Origin: Candidatus Schekmanbacteria bacterium
Lineage (GTDB): Bacteria; CSSED10-310; JACPHN01
Reading direction: 5' to 3'
NCBI GenBank assembly: GCA_016188575.1
Contig: JACPHN010000039.1
Location: 12,308-76,307, forward strand
Length of the DNA stretch: 64,000 nt
Both the position numbers and the translations under genes were made by a program. Positions 1 to 8,031 of the stretch are shown one piece after another. Position 1 is the stretch's first letter, and each line of letters starts with the position of its first letter. A model generated the notes under the pieces. That model did no database searches. It was not told the DNA's origin and worked only from the letters and a program-made list of their open reading frames with translations.

Positions 1-54
1 CAGACAGCGCTGTATCACAAAACGGTCATCGATGGACGCGCTGACGACGTTCAT
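1..54 (-). CDS. Start of an unidentified gene, possibly the next gsp gene (cut by window edge)
   Basis: Nineteen bases beyond the gspM stop, an ATG opens a frame on the same strand (MNVVSASIDDRFVIQRCL) that runs off the left edge without a stop. The short gap and shared strand fit the next member of the type II secretion operon, which is often gspN, but eighteen residues do not identify a family. No convincing Shine-Dalgarno sequence precedes the ATG, so the start is tentative. Confidence 0.3.
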   Translation of the reverse strand, partial: MNVVSASIDDRFVIQRCL

Positions 55-73
55 GGTTTTTCGCAGCGTGGCC

Positions 74-577
74 CTAGCGCGACAGCATGAGCTGGGCGTC
101 GATGGCGAGCGGCTGGTCAGCCCGCCGGCGGATCCGCGCGCTGGTCACGCCAATTCGTTTCTCCTCTTGCAACGTGTGGAGCATGAGCACGAGCTCGCGG
201 TACCCCAGGCGCTCGACGGCGAGCTCGACCTTTTCCGCGGTATTCCGATCCCCTTCGCGGCCGATCGGCCGCAAGGTCACGACACGGTCGGCGCCGGGGA
301 CGGTGCGGGTGACCTGTTCGACCTGCGCGAGCAGCGAGGTGCTCTCCCCCGAGGCCGCGCCGTTGCTTCGCAAGACGCCAAGTTGGCTGCTAAGCTGCCG
401 GGCCTCAGCAAGCTCGACGGCCTTGCGGTAAACCCGCTCCCGGGCGCGTTGATAGCGCGTCCAGACGCCGCCGCCGCCCATCAGTATCAGGATGACCAGA
501 CCCAGGGCCAGCGCGACCCGACTCCGGCGCGGCGTCGCCGCCCACGCGTCACGGAGCGCTTCCAGACGCTTCTTCAT
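74..577 (-). CDS. gspM: Type II secretion system protein GspM
   Basis: This is the inner-membrane assembly-platform protein that partners GspL in the type II secretion system. The 167-residue product has a short basic cytoplasmic N-terminus, one membrane span at about residues 20-37 (ALALGLVILILMGGGGVW), then a periplasmic region with a coiled-coil-like start and a small C-terminal fold. Size and topology match the GspM family, which is poorly conserved in sequence, so operon position is the strongest evidence. The start overlaps the end of gspL by four bases (ATGA), implying translational coupling. Confidence 0.85.
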   Translation of the reverse strand: MKKRLEALRDAWAATPRRSRVALALGLVILILMGGGGVWTRYQRARERVYRKAVELAEARQLSSQLGVLRSNGAASGESTSLLAQVEQVTRTVPGADRVVTLRPIGREGDRNTAEKVELAVERLGYRELVLMLHTLQEEKRIGVTSARIRRRADQPLAIDAQLMLSR

Positions 578-2046
578 GGTCCCTGACCTCCCCCGTCCTT
601 GAGTCGCACGCGAAAGACGACCGAGCCGTCACGCGGATTGGTATCAGCATTTTCGAGCTGGGGAGCGCCGAGCTCGGGATGGCGTTTGGCTTCGTCGAGG
701 AGGCCGTCGACATCGGCGTAAGACGGGCTCCAGCCGGACAGGACGATTCCGCCGGCCTGGATCTCGAGCTCGTCGAGTCGTACCTTGGGGCTCTTCGCAA
801 ACGCCCTGGTCACGGCGCTGACCACGCTCAGCACGTCCTTGCGGGCCGCGGTGCTCGCCGTCGCGCTACCCCCGGTGATCTCGTCGCGCATCGCGCGCAG
901 TCGACGGAGCTCGCCGCCGGCGGCTCCGGCCCCCAGGAATGGCCGCGCGAGCGCCGTGATTTCGCGTTGCAAGCGATCGTACTGCCCTTGTTCCGCGGCA
1001 AACCGGCCGGCGACACTGATCGTCGCGGCCAGGAATAGCGCTGCGACGATTCCGAGGCCGCGGAGGCTCGCTTGCCGCCTGATGGCTGGCGCGGCGCTGG
1101 CTGCAAACCAGCCGTCGGGGACGAGACAGGCGCCAAGCACCGCAGCACACCCGGGCGCCTCGGCGGGAGGTATCGCCGGGCCCTTGCGCATCTCGAAGGA
1201 GCGCACCGGCATGTCGAGGCGGCGGTGAAGCCACGCCGCAAGTCCAGTCCCGGCGGCGCCGCTGCCGGTAAGCACCAGCTCCCAGAGGCCGCGCCGGCTC
1301 ACCCCGCCGGCAGCCGCATCCATGGACAGGCGCAACTGCTCCTCGAACGCGCTCAAGGCGGCAACGCCGCCCTCCGGTGAGCGCTCGAGGAGCGCCTCGG
1401 CAAGAGGGCACGGCAGCGGCAAGGCGCGGGCCAGCAGTGGCGTGTCCTGTTCGCACAGCATCCAGGCGACGTGCGCAGCGCCGACGTCGATGACACCCCA
1501 GCGCGCTGATGCTGGCGGATCCCATGTCGCCACGGCCTGCCGCGCCGCGAGCACGTCTGGAATGTGAGCGGTGCGGCCCGTGTTCTTGTCGGCCAGGGCC
1601 TGCGGAGGCGTGACGACCGCCGCCGCGGGCGCCGCCCAGGCAATCACGTCGCGTAGCGCGCCGCTGCCCACTTTTCGGCCGCGAACCGCGGCGAAGCAAG
1701 CCGGCTCCAGGTCAGGTGCGAGCTGACCCGTCAGCTCATTCTCGACGAGACGCGCCAGAATCTCGGGCTTGGAGGCCGGTAGGGTGACGTGGCGAACGCC
1801 GCAGCGGGCGGCGGACACGAGCATTGCGATGCCGGCGATTTCGTCTCGCCGGCCGATGACCCCTGCAACCGCGGCCGGTAAGGCGGATAGCGCCTCCGCC
1901 GGCGACGGCGCCGCGGTCGCGAATGGAATGGTGCCGCGTCGCACCCCTTCCAGGTACCTCCGGCCGCGGCGGGCTACCGCCCAGCGAATCTCGGCGGGTC
2001 CAACGTCAACCGCTACGGTCACCTTGCTCAACGAGCCTGCCTCCAT
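574..2046 (-). CDS. gspL: Type II secretion system protein GspL
   Basis: GspL is a bitopic inner-membrane protein whose cytoplasmic actin-like domain recruits the secretion ATPase GspE. The first 320 residues show the actin/PilM-like pattern, with a first phosphate-type motif at about residues 9-17 (VTVAVDVGP) and a second near 184-190 (GVIDVGA). A membrane span follows at about 329-348, then a periplasmic C-terminal domain. At 490 residues it is slightly longer than typical GspL. The ATG overlaps the gspK end by 19 bases; a TTG at 2031 overlapping the gspK stop is an alternative start. The partner ATPase is not in this operon. Confidence 0.9.
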   Translation of the reverse strand: MEAGSLSKVTVAVDVGPAEIRWAVARRGRRYLEGVRRGTIPFATAAPSPAEALSALPAAVAGVIGRRDEIAGIAMLVSAARCGVRHVTLPASKPEILARLVENELTGQLAPDLEPACFAAVRGRKVGSGALRDVIAWAAPAAAVVTPPQALADKNTGRTAHIPDVLAARQAVATWDPPASARWGVIDVGAAHVAWMLCEQDTPLLARALPLPCPLAEALLERSPEGGVAALSAFEEQLRLSMDAAAGGVSRRGLWELVLTGSGAAGTGLAAWLHRRLDMPVRSFEMRKGPAIPPAEAPGCAAVLGACLVPDGWFAASAAPAIRRQASLRGLGIVAALFLAATISVAGRFAAEQGQYDRLQREITALARPFLGAGAAGGELRRLRAMRDEITGGSATASTAARKDVLSVVSAVTRAFAKSPKVRLDELEIQAGGIVLSGWSPSYADVDGLLDEAKRHPELGAPQLENADTNPRDGSVVFRVRLKDGGGQGP

Positions 2047-2981
2047 CTCGCCGCCACCAGGCGCACGGTTCCGGACCGCGTGAACCAGGCTTCGAGCCCG
2101 GCCGCGACCTCCTCGGTGCGTGCAACCACTGACAGGTGAAACGCCGTGGACTGTACGGTCAGGAGGTTTGCGATGGAGCCGCGCAGCTCGGGCGTCGTCG
2201 ACACCCGGTCAAAGACCGCGCTCACCGCTGCGAACGGCTGCTTGTCGCGCTCCTGGAGTAGCGCCTCGACCCACGCTTCCGGCATCGCCTCGCTCAGGCA
2301 CAGCAGCACCTCGCGCGGCGCCGTGTTCACGTTGATGCGCTCGTTGCCGCGAAGCGTAAGCCATTTTTCCGCCATGGCGCCTAGACCCGGGGCGCTTTCC
2401 GCGGCGCTGCCTTCGCCGCCGGGAGCCTCCAGGCCATACCGGGGACGCAACAGCGGGAGCTCGCCGAGAAACTCCAGAGCCGCTCCGGATGCGCCTCCTC
2501 CCGAGGTCCCGTAGCGCCATCGTTCCAGGAGCGCAGCGTTGAGAGCGCGGACCTCGGTCGGCCTGGCACCGGCGAGCGTCAACAGGCGGTCGAGTCTGCC
2601 CACGGCGACCGGCTCGAGCTCGCCGGCGCCACCGAATACCGACCCCAGCGGAAATGATCGTTCCGCGTCGCGAATCTCCGCGACGACGTCCAGGCCGCCG
2701 CCGAGGTCGGCGGCGATGCCTTTGGCCCAGCTTTCAGAAAGTGCGTCGAGCTTCGCGTCGTCCTCTTGCAAGACCGCGCGCGCCACCTCGATCGCGGAAC
2801 GCGCCGCGGAACGTACTGCGACGCGATCTGCCTGCCGCGCCGCCACGCCGGCGGCGGTGCGGACCGTCTGGTGAAAGGCGAGAACGGCCGAAGTCAATAC
2901 CGCCGTCACGATTACCACGATCAACAGCACATAGCCGCGGTCACCGCGGCGAGCAAGGGGCAAACGAGGCAGGGCAGTCAT
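2028..2981 (-). CDS. gspK: Type II secretion system minor pseudopilin GspK
   Basis: GspK is the large minor pseudopilin that caps the pseudopilus tip. The prepilin-type signal is at residues 13-38: a basic leader, Gly then YVLLIVVIVTAVLTSAV. Position +5 after the cleavage glycine is not glutamate, the known exception for GspK among pseudopilins. A helix-hairpin-type motif near the C-terminal third (NVNTAPREVLLCL) is diagnostic of the family's SAM-like domains. The 317-residue length is normal. The ATG overlaps the gspJ stop as ATGA, and the gene sits in standard gsp order. Confidence 0.93.
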   Translation of the reverse strand: MTALPRLPLARRGDRGYVLLIVVIVTAVLTSAVLAFHQTVRTAAGVAARQADRVAVRSAARSAIEVARAVLQEDDAKLDALSESWAKGIAADLGGGLDVVAEIRDAERSFPLGSVFGGAGELEPVAVGRLDRLLTLAGARPTEVRALNAALLERWRYGTSGGGASGAALEFLGELPLLRPRYGLEAPGGEGSAAESAPGLGAMAEKWLTLRGNERINVNTAPREVLLCLSEAMPEAWVEALLQERDKQPFAAVSAVFDRVSTTPELRGSIANLLTVQSTAFHLSVVARTEEVAAGLEAWFTRSGTVRLVAARWRQAR

Positions 2982-3661
2982 CGGCGGGCTCCCCGCGGAT
3001 TGGGCGCCAGCACCCGAAAGGTGCGCTCCGCCTCATCGGCGTGACCATCACCGCGAGCAACTCGGATGGACACCCGGATCGCTTCAGGCAGCGCCCCCGC
3101 CAAATCGGCATCCCAGCTCGGCAGCCAGCCAGTGCCATCGAAGTAGGCGATCGCTACTTGTTCTACCCCCGCCAGGAGCTCGTGGGACGGTACGTTCCAG
3201 GGCTCGTCAGGCTCCGCGGGGTTCGCTTCGCCGTCCCGGGCGATGGCGACTTCTTCTCGCAAGCTTCCGGTCTGGGAGTCCAGGTAGAGCACGAACGCCA
3301 CGAGCGGTGGCTCTCCGGGCCGACCACTCCAGCTCGTGCCCGCCAACAACGGCTCGCTGCCGCCGGTGGCGCCCGAGCCGACCAGCGCGCGGCTGCGATA
3401 CGAAGACAGGAAGAGCCCCTCGAGGCGGTCCTCGAGGTGGTTCATCACGGTGAGGACGTCCTGGTTGCGCGCGAGGCGAGGCGTCAGGTTGGCGGTCACG
3501 GCAGTCACGGACCAGAACAGGGCAAAAGCCGCGGTCAAGACGAGCGAACCGATGAAGATCGCGAGGAGCAGCTCGACGAGGGTGAAACCTGCGGAGCGGG
3601 CGGGCGCGGTAGGGTGCGGCGCTACCGGGGGCAGCGCGGCGATGCCGGCGACTGGGGTCAA
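2978..3661 (-). CDS. gspJ: Type II secretion system minor pseudopilin GspJ
   Basis: GspJ is a tip minor pseudopilin that complexes with GspI and GspK. The class III signal is clear: a 25-residue leader ends in Gly followed by FTLVELLLAIFIGS, with glutamate at +5 as needed for prepilin peptidase processing and assembly. The rest of the 227-residue protein is the soluble domain. The ATG at 3661 overlaps the gspI stop by four bases (ATGA). Identity as GspJ rather than another pseudopilin rests on size and gene order I-J-K. Confidence 0.9.
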   Translation of the reverse strand: MTPVAGIAALPPVAPHPTAPARSAGFTLVELLLAIFIGSLVLTAAFALFWSVTAVTANLTPRLARNQDVLTVMNHLEDRLEGLFLSSYRSRALVGSGATGGSEPLLAGTSWSGRPGEPPLVAFVLYLDSQTGSLREEVAIARDGEANPAEPDEPWNVPSHELLAGVEQVAIAYFDGTGWLPSWDADLAGALPEAIRVSIRVARGDGHADEAERTFRVLAPNPRGARR

Positions 3662-4128
3662 CTCGGGGGTCCTTCCTCGCGCATCGTCCAGCGGCGCACG
3701 ACGAGCTGGTCAGCGAAGGGCGCGGCCCAGTCGGTTCGGCTGAGTTTCTCGGGGTCGTCAGCCCAGCGCACCGTGGCTTCGACCTGATAGGTGCCGGCGT
3801 ATGGCCCGGGGTTGTGGGTCATGTTCCAGATGACCCGACCGTCACTCGTCGCGCCGTTCGCCTTCCACTCCCGGTCACCGATGTCCCAACCATGCAGCAC
3901 GGTTTCGGCAACGGCCGCCGCGCGACTGCGGGCCGCGGCGCGCTCCCACAGCAACATGTCGGCGCCGAGCAGGCGCACCGCGCCGGCGACGACCAGCGAG
4001 AGAATAACGACGGCCAGCATCGCCTCGATCAGCGTGCTGCCCTGTTCCGATCGCCGGACCGGCCGCGACAGTCCGCGTTTGCCGCGCGAAATCCCGGGCG
4101 CTCCGTGAACGCCGAGCGCCGGGTTCAT
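3658..4128 (-). CDS. gspI: Type II secretion system minor pseudopilin GspI
   Basis: This 156-residue minor pseudopilin has the processing signal Gly then STLIEAMLAVVILSL with Glu at +5, and a short C-terminal domain containing tryptophan-rich strands, as in GspI. The start is set at the ATG at 4128 because it overlaps the gspH stop (ATGA, 4125-4128), the same coupling used by the next two genes. A longer reading frame upstream lies antiparallel to nothing functional and overlaps gspH in another frame, so it was not used. Confidence 0.9.
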   Translation of the reverse strand: MNPALGVHGAPGISRGKRGLSRPVRRSEQGSTLIEAMLAVVILSLVVAGAVRLLGADMLLWERAAARSRAAAVAETVLHGWDIGDREWKANGATSDGRVIWNMTHNPGPYAGTYQVEATVRWADDPEKLSRTDWAAPFADQLVVRRWTMREEGPPS

Positions 4129-4700
4129 CCTCGCCCTCCGTCTGCAGTAGCGGGGTCGCGGATGACCCGCGCCGCCGGCCAGGTCAGCAACCATCGGCTG
4201 CGCGAGCTCCCGGTCTGCCGCTCCAGCGTCATGCCATCGGCCAGGCCATGGGGGCCCAGCACCGGACCCGCGGCGGCGCCGCTCCCATCCGCGCCGGAAG
4301 GACGGCCGTCGCGGCCCAAGATTCGCCAACCGGCCGGCAGGCGCACCGGATCCGGAGACCCGGCCGCCGCCGCGGCGTTGGCGTCGGCCGCCATGAAGCG
4401 GAGGATCTCTCCTCCGGGCTCGACCACCACGCGCAGCATCGCGTCATTGTCGGCGCACCAGGCGGCGGCCGAGGAAAACCAGCGTTCGACTTCCTGCGCC
4501 TCGGCAACGGGTCCTCCGAGTGACCGCCTGCCGAACGCGGGCAGCGCCAGGCCCATCATGATCGCGGTCAGCGCGATCACGACCGCCACCTCAAGCAACG
4601 TGAAGCCGCGCCGGCCCACGGCTTCGGCAGCGTCGCCGCCGCAGCACCTGGCCGACCGTGGATCAGAGCATTTCCCCGAATCCGCCGACGAGCTCCTCAT
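4125..4700 (-). CDS. gspH: Type II secretion system pseudopilin GspH
   Basis: GspH is a minor pseudopilin. The hydrophobic signal is FTLLEVAVVIALTAIMMGLA after a Gly, with Glu at +5. The C-terminal domain follows, giving roughly 190 residues. The ATG at 4700 is preferred; an upstream GTG at 4721 would add seven residues. The leader is unusually long for a prepilin (about 31 residues with two adjacent cysteines), so a later non-ATG start cannot be excluded. The gene lies a few tens of bases after gspG and is coupled to gspI. Confidence 0.87.
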   Translation of the reverse strand: MRSSSADSGKCSDPRSARCCGGDAAEAVGRRGFTLLEVAVVIALTAIMMGLALPAFGRRSLGGPVAEAQEVERWFSSAAAWCADNDAMLRVVVEPGGEILRFMAADANAAAAAGSPDPVRLPAGWRILGRDGRPSGADGSGAAAGPVLGPHGLADGMTLERQTGSSRSRWLLTWPAARVIRDPATADGGRG

Positions 4701-4739
4701 CGGACATGGCCCTCGCTCCACACGCCGCGTTCGCTCGCG

Positions 4740-5204
4740 TCACTGGGCGTCCCACACGCTGATGTCCTGGTCAATACCATCCCCGCCGTCCTGCCCGTCG
4801 GCACCGAGTGACACCAGGTCGAACGGGCGGCCGTCAGGCGCGGGTGACACGTAGATAAAAGGAGCCCCCCACGGATCCACCGGGATTTGCCCGCCCTCCA
4901 GGTATCCTCCCTCGCGCCACGCCGCCGGACGCGGCTCTAGCTCCGGAGGCTGGACGAGCGCCCTGAGCCCTTGCGCGGTTGTCGGGTAACGGCTGTTGTC
5001 CAGCCGGTAGAGCTTCACGGTGGAAGCGAGGCTCGCGAGCTGCATCCGCACCTTGGCGAGCCGCGCATCGTCCGCGCGATCCACGATACGAGGCACCACC
5101 AGGCCGGCCAGAATGCCGAGAATCACGACCACCACCATGATCTCAATGAGCGTAAAGCCGCGCTCGCACGCGGCGGCACGGGCAGAACATCGGGCTTTCA
5201 GCAT
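4740..5204 (-). CDS. gspG: Type II secretion system major pseudopilin GspG
   Basis: GspG is the major pseudopilus subunit and the first gene of this operon. The 154-residue product has a 15-residue leader, Gly, then FTLIEIMVVVVILGILAGLV with Glu at +5. The family signatures follow: the PTTAQGLRALV helix, the VDPWGAPF strand, and a C-terminal Asp-rich loop (GADGQDGGDGIDQD) typical of the calcium site. A GAGAGGA ribosome-binding sequence precedes the ATG. Unusually, no gspC, D, E or F lies upstream; the next gene is divergent. A candidate sigma70 promoter is annotated just upstream. Confidence 0.96.
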   Translation of the reverse strand: MLKARCSARAAACERGFTLIEIMVVVVILGILAGLVVPRIVDRADDARLAKVRMQLASLASTVKLYRLDNSRYPTTAQGLRALVQPPELEPRPAAWREGGYLEGGQIPVDPWGAPFIYVSPAPDGRPFDLVSLGADGQDGGDGIDQDISVWDAQ

Positions 5205-5235
5205 GCGCGTCCTCTCGAATCCTCAATCCGTACAG

Positions 5236-5264
5236 AACCTATATCGCGGGCGACCCGCTGTCAA
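5236..5264 (-). promoter_or_regulatory. Candidate sigma70-type promoter of the gspG operon
   Basis: On the minus strand, TTGACA (5264-5259) is followed by TATAGG after 15 bases or TAGGTT after 17 bases, ending about 30 bases before the gspG ATG. The -35 is a perfect consensus; the -10 is weak and its exact register uncertain. Confidence 0.45.
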
Positions 5265-5274
5265 TCGCGCCGGC

Positions 5275-5372
5275 GAACCTGAATCCACCGCCGGCTCGAC
5301 TGCAAGCTGCGCGGAAGGCGCATCACGAAGACGCCCTGCCTCACCTTCCCCCGCACGCGGGGGGAGGGATGG
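5275..5372 (-). repeat. Dispersed intergenic repeat, copy A (hairpin plus conserved core)
   Basis: In minus-strand orientation this holds a G/C-rich hairpin (CCTTCCCCCGC against GGGGGGAGG at 5344-5368), then a core beginning TCTTCGTGATGCGC (to about 5318), continuing with GCAGCTTGCAG and a GGATTC tail. The same core recurs at about 46616, 57790 and 59261. All copies are intergenic, suggesting a REP-like element family. Confidence 0.7.
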
Positions 5373-5451
5373 AGAGGGCGCGGGTTGCGTGGCGGGAGAG
5401 GCGCGCCATTTCGTTCTTCCACGGCTACAATTCGCCAGGTGAGGTGCAATC

Positions 5452-7317
5452 ATGTGCGGCATAGCAGGCTTCTACGTGTTCGCTGGAGGCCCCCCCGGCG
5501 ATGACCGCGCCTGCCTGGACCAGGCTCTGCAGCTCCAGGCAAACCGGGGGCCAGATGGCACAGGAAGCTACGTCACGGGCGATGGGCATGCCGGGGTAGG
5601 ACATCGCTGGTTGAAGATCGTCGATCTGGACCCGCGGGCCAAGGGACCTCTGGCGAATGAAGACGGGACGATCCAGCTCGTTTTCAATGGCGAGATCTAC
5701 AACGCCAGGGGGCTCCGCACCGAGCTCGGCCGGCTCGCCCACCGCTTTCGCACCCGCTCGGACGCGGAGGTGGTCGTTCACGGATATGAGGAGTGGGGCC
5801 TCGAGGTGCTTCCGCGCCTGACGGGCGACTGGGCATTCGGGCTGCTGGATACCGGCAAGGATCGCATCGTTTGCGCGCGCGACCGGTTCGGAGTGCGGCC
5901 ACTGCACTACCTGCTGCAGCCGGGGCGTCTGGCCTTCGCCTCCGCGATCCGCGCCCTGCGCCCTTGGCGATCGTGTCTGGCGCCGAACTGGCCCAAGGTG
6001 GCCGATTTTTTCCTGCGCGGCTACCGCTACCTCGATGACGGCACGGAGACCTTCTTCGCAGACGTGTGGCAGGTTCCTCCCGCATCCCTGCTCATCGCCG
6101 ACAGTCAGGGCCTCGCGGTGCGCAGGTGGTGGCGGCTTGACCCGGCCGCGCCGCCACCGCCTGAGGCGGAGCTCGAAGAGCGACTTCGCGAGCTCTTGCG
6201 CGATGCCGTCCGAATCCGCCTGCCGGAGCACTGGCGGCCGGCGTTTTGCGTGAGCGGCGGCTTCGACTCCTCGAGCCTTCTGTGCCTGGCGGCGGAAGCG
6301 GGCTGTCGCTGCCCGGATGTGCTGAGCCTGCAGACCGCGGACCCGCTGTTGGACGAGAGCGAGCTCGCGCGCCGCGTCGCCCGCCACGCCGGCGCCCGGT
6401 TGCACCTGGTACGCCCGACGGGCGAGGACCTTGCGGTATCCTTGCCCGAGCTCGCGCGCCGGCACGACGAGCCCATCCCTGCGGCCGCATGGTTCGCGCA
6501 CGACTGCCTCGTGCGCGCCGCGGCGCAGGGTGATCACCGGGTCGTGTTGTTCGGCCACGGCCTGGACGAGCTCGGAGGCGGTTACCACGACCACTATGCG
6601 TTTCATCTCGCCGACCTCCGGTCCAGCGGGAATGCCGCGCAGTATGGCGCGGAGCGCCGCGCCTACGCGCGCCTCTTCGCCGCCAGCGATGAAGATCTCG
6701 ACGAGCTCCTGAAGCGCACATGCGACGCGCAAGGTCGCTTCTGCGCGCCGCTTTACTTGCAGGCGCAGGAGCAGTTCCACGACCAGCTCGCCCCGGAGCT
6801 CGTGGCCGCTGCGGCGACGCGCACCCGGCGCTTCCAGCCCGAGGCGCCCTTCGACTCGCAGCTCAAGAATAGCCTGTATCGCGACCTCACGATCGAGACG
6901 ATCCCGGCAATGATGCGGGTCGAGGACGAAGCGTGCATGTCGGTTTCACTCGAAAACCGCGTGCCCTTCCTCGATCACCGCGTGGTAGAGCTGCTGATGG
7001 CCCTGCCTCCACACCTGCTCATCAACGGCGGGCGCACCAAGCACGCGCTGCGCCTGGCGATGCAGGGAATCCTGCCGGAAGAAATACGTTCGCGGACTGC
7101 GAAGCGGGGGCTGAACGTGCCGCTTCACAACTGGCTCCTGGGGCCGTGCCGGGGGCTCGTGGCGGCGATCGCCAACGCGCGACTGTGGCGGGAGACCGGC
7201 GTCCTCCGCGGTCGCGAGCTGCCGCCGCTGCCCCCGGCGCTAAGCTTTTTGGAGGCGGCCTTTTACTGGCGCGCGCTCGCGTTCTATTATTGGTATGTCG
7301 CGCACGTTCGTACGTGA
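5452..7317 (+). CDS. asnB: Glutamine-hydrolysing asparagine synthase family protein
   Basis: Enzymes of this family use a class II glutaminase domain to deliver ammonia to an ATP-activated carboxylate. Cys2 (MCGIAGF) is the glutaminase nucleophile, followed by RGPDGTGSY and FNGEIYN. The synthetase domain has the PP-loop SGGFDSS at about residues 268-274. The usual GEGADELFGGY segment is GHGLDELGGGY here (about 367). The C-terminal RVPFLDHR motif is present. At 621 residues it is normal length. Standing next to polysaccharide genes, it could amidate a glycan or another carboxylate rather than make free asparagine; the substrate cannot be assigned from sequence. It is divergent from gspG. Confidence 0.88.
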   Translation: MCGIAGFYVFAGGPPGDDRACLDQALQLQANRGPDGTGSYVTGDGHAGVGHRWLKIVDLDPRAKGPLANEDGTIQLVFNGEIYNARGLRTELGRLAHRFRTRSDAEVVVHGYEEWGLEVLPRLTGDWAFGLLDTGKDRIVCARDRFGVRPLHYLLQPGRLAFASAIRALRPWRSCLAPNWPKVADFFLRGYRYLDDGTETFFADVWQVPPASLLIADSQGLAVRRWWRLDPAAPPPPEAELEERLRELLRDAVRIRLPEHWRPAFCVSGGFDSSSLLCLAAEAGCRCPDVLSLQTADPLLDESELARRVARHAGARLHLVRPTGEDLAVSLPELARRHDEPIPAAAWFAHDCLVRAAAQGDHRVVLFGHGLDELGGGYHDHYAFHLADLRSSGNAAQYGAERRAYARLFAASDEDLDELLKRTCDAQGRFCAPLYLQAQEQFHDQLAPELVAAAATRTRRFQPEAPFDSQLKNSLYRDLTIETIPAMMRVEDEACMSVSLENRVPFLDHRVVELLMALPPHLLINGGRTKHALRLAMQGILPEEIRSRTAKRGLNVPLHNWLLGPCRGLVAAIANARLWRETGVLRGRELPPLPPALSFLEAAFYWRALAFYYWYVAHVRT

Positions 7318-7374
7318 CAGTGTGGACCTGCGAACCGCGGGGCGGGTTCCCGCCCATGCAGATGGAGGATGCTG

Positions 7375-7794
7375 GTGAGAAAGAAAGTTGCGATTCTGGC
7401 CTTGGGAATGGCGCTGTGGGCAGGTGTAGCCGGGGCTGCGGAGGATGAGAAGGAGCGCCTGGCGGTGGCGGCGGCGTTGAGCTGGCTGGCACTGGTGGAC
7501 GACGGCGGCTATGTGGAGAGTTGGAACGGGGCGTGCGAGTATTTCCGGAAGGCGGTGACGGCCGAACAGTGGAAACAGTCGCTGGGCGCGGTCCGCAGTC
7601 CGCTCGGATCGGTGGTTTCGCGTGAGGTGGCGAGCACGAGCTACCAGACTTCGCTACCTGGTGCGCCGGACGGCGAGTACGTGGTCGTGCAGCTCAACAG
7701 CGTCTTCGAGCACAAGAAGGCCGCGGTAGAGACGGTAACGCCGATGCTGGAAGCGGACGGCAAGTGGCGGGTATCGGGCTACTACATCAAGTGA
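7375..7794 (+). CDS. Exported DUF4019-type protein
   Basis: A small exported protein of the DUF4019 type, function unknown. Residues 1-21 form a signal peptide (basic start, VAILALGMALWAGVAGAA). The mature part has the family pattern: a tryptophan-led helix (SWNGACEYF), the RSPLGSVVSRE strand, the PGAPDGEYVV segment, and the closing WRVSGYYIK. The GTG at 7375 is chosen because GGAGG at 7364-7368 is correctly spaced six bases before it, whereas the upstream ATG at 7369 directly abuts that site. A short GGGCGGG/CCCGCCC hairpin separates it from asnB. Confidence 0.8.
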   Translation: MRKKVAILALGMALWAGVAGAAEDEKERLAVAAALSWLALVDDGGYVESWNGACEYFRKAVTAEQWKQSLGAVRSPLGSVVSREVASTSYQTSLPGAPDGEYVVVQLNSVFEHKKAAVETVTPMLEADGKWRVSGYYIK

Positions 7795-8031
7795 GGGTGG
7801 CCGCGGCCTTGTGCGATGGCGCCTGCGAGAATATGCTCGGCGTCGGCCGAATGTGCTTTGCACGATGGCGAGCGCCATGCGCGTGAGCACTTGTAGAGGA
7901 GCATCGCCCGACCTTTGGCCGACGCCCTATGCCCGCCGCTGGAATTTTGCGGTAGTTGGTACCTGGTCCGGGGTGCGGAGTGGCAGTGGGAGCGGGAGAA
8001 GGCGGACGCCGCTGGCCGCCGGGAATGAGTG

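Noticed and set aside
5425-6780. Long open frame (about 450 residues) antisense to the asparagine-synthase gene
   Set aside because: It mirrors a well-conserved gene in GC-rich DNA, has no family motifs and no ribosome-binding site. Such antisense frames are common where GC is high. Similar long frames opposite 10738-11880, 22476-25079 and 49294-50991 were rejected for the same reason.
7795-8031. Short open frame between the DUF4019 gene and the AT-rich gene
   Set aside because: No ribosome-binding site, no recognisable protein pattern, and composition like a spacer.
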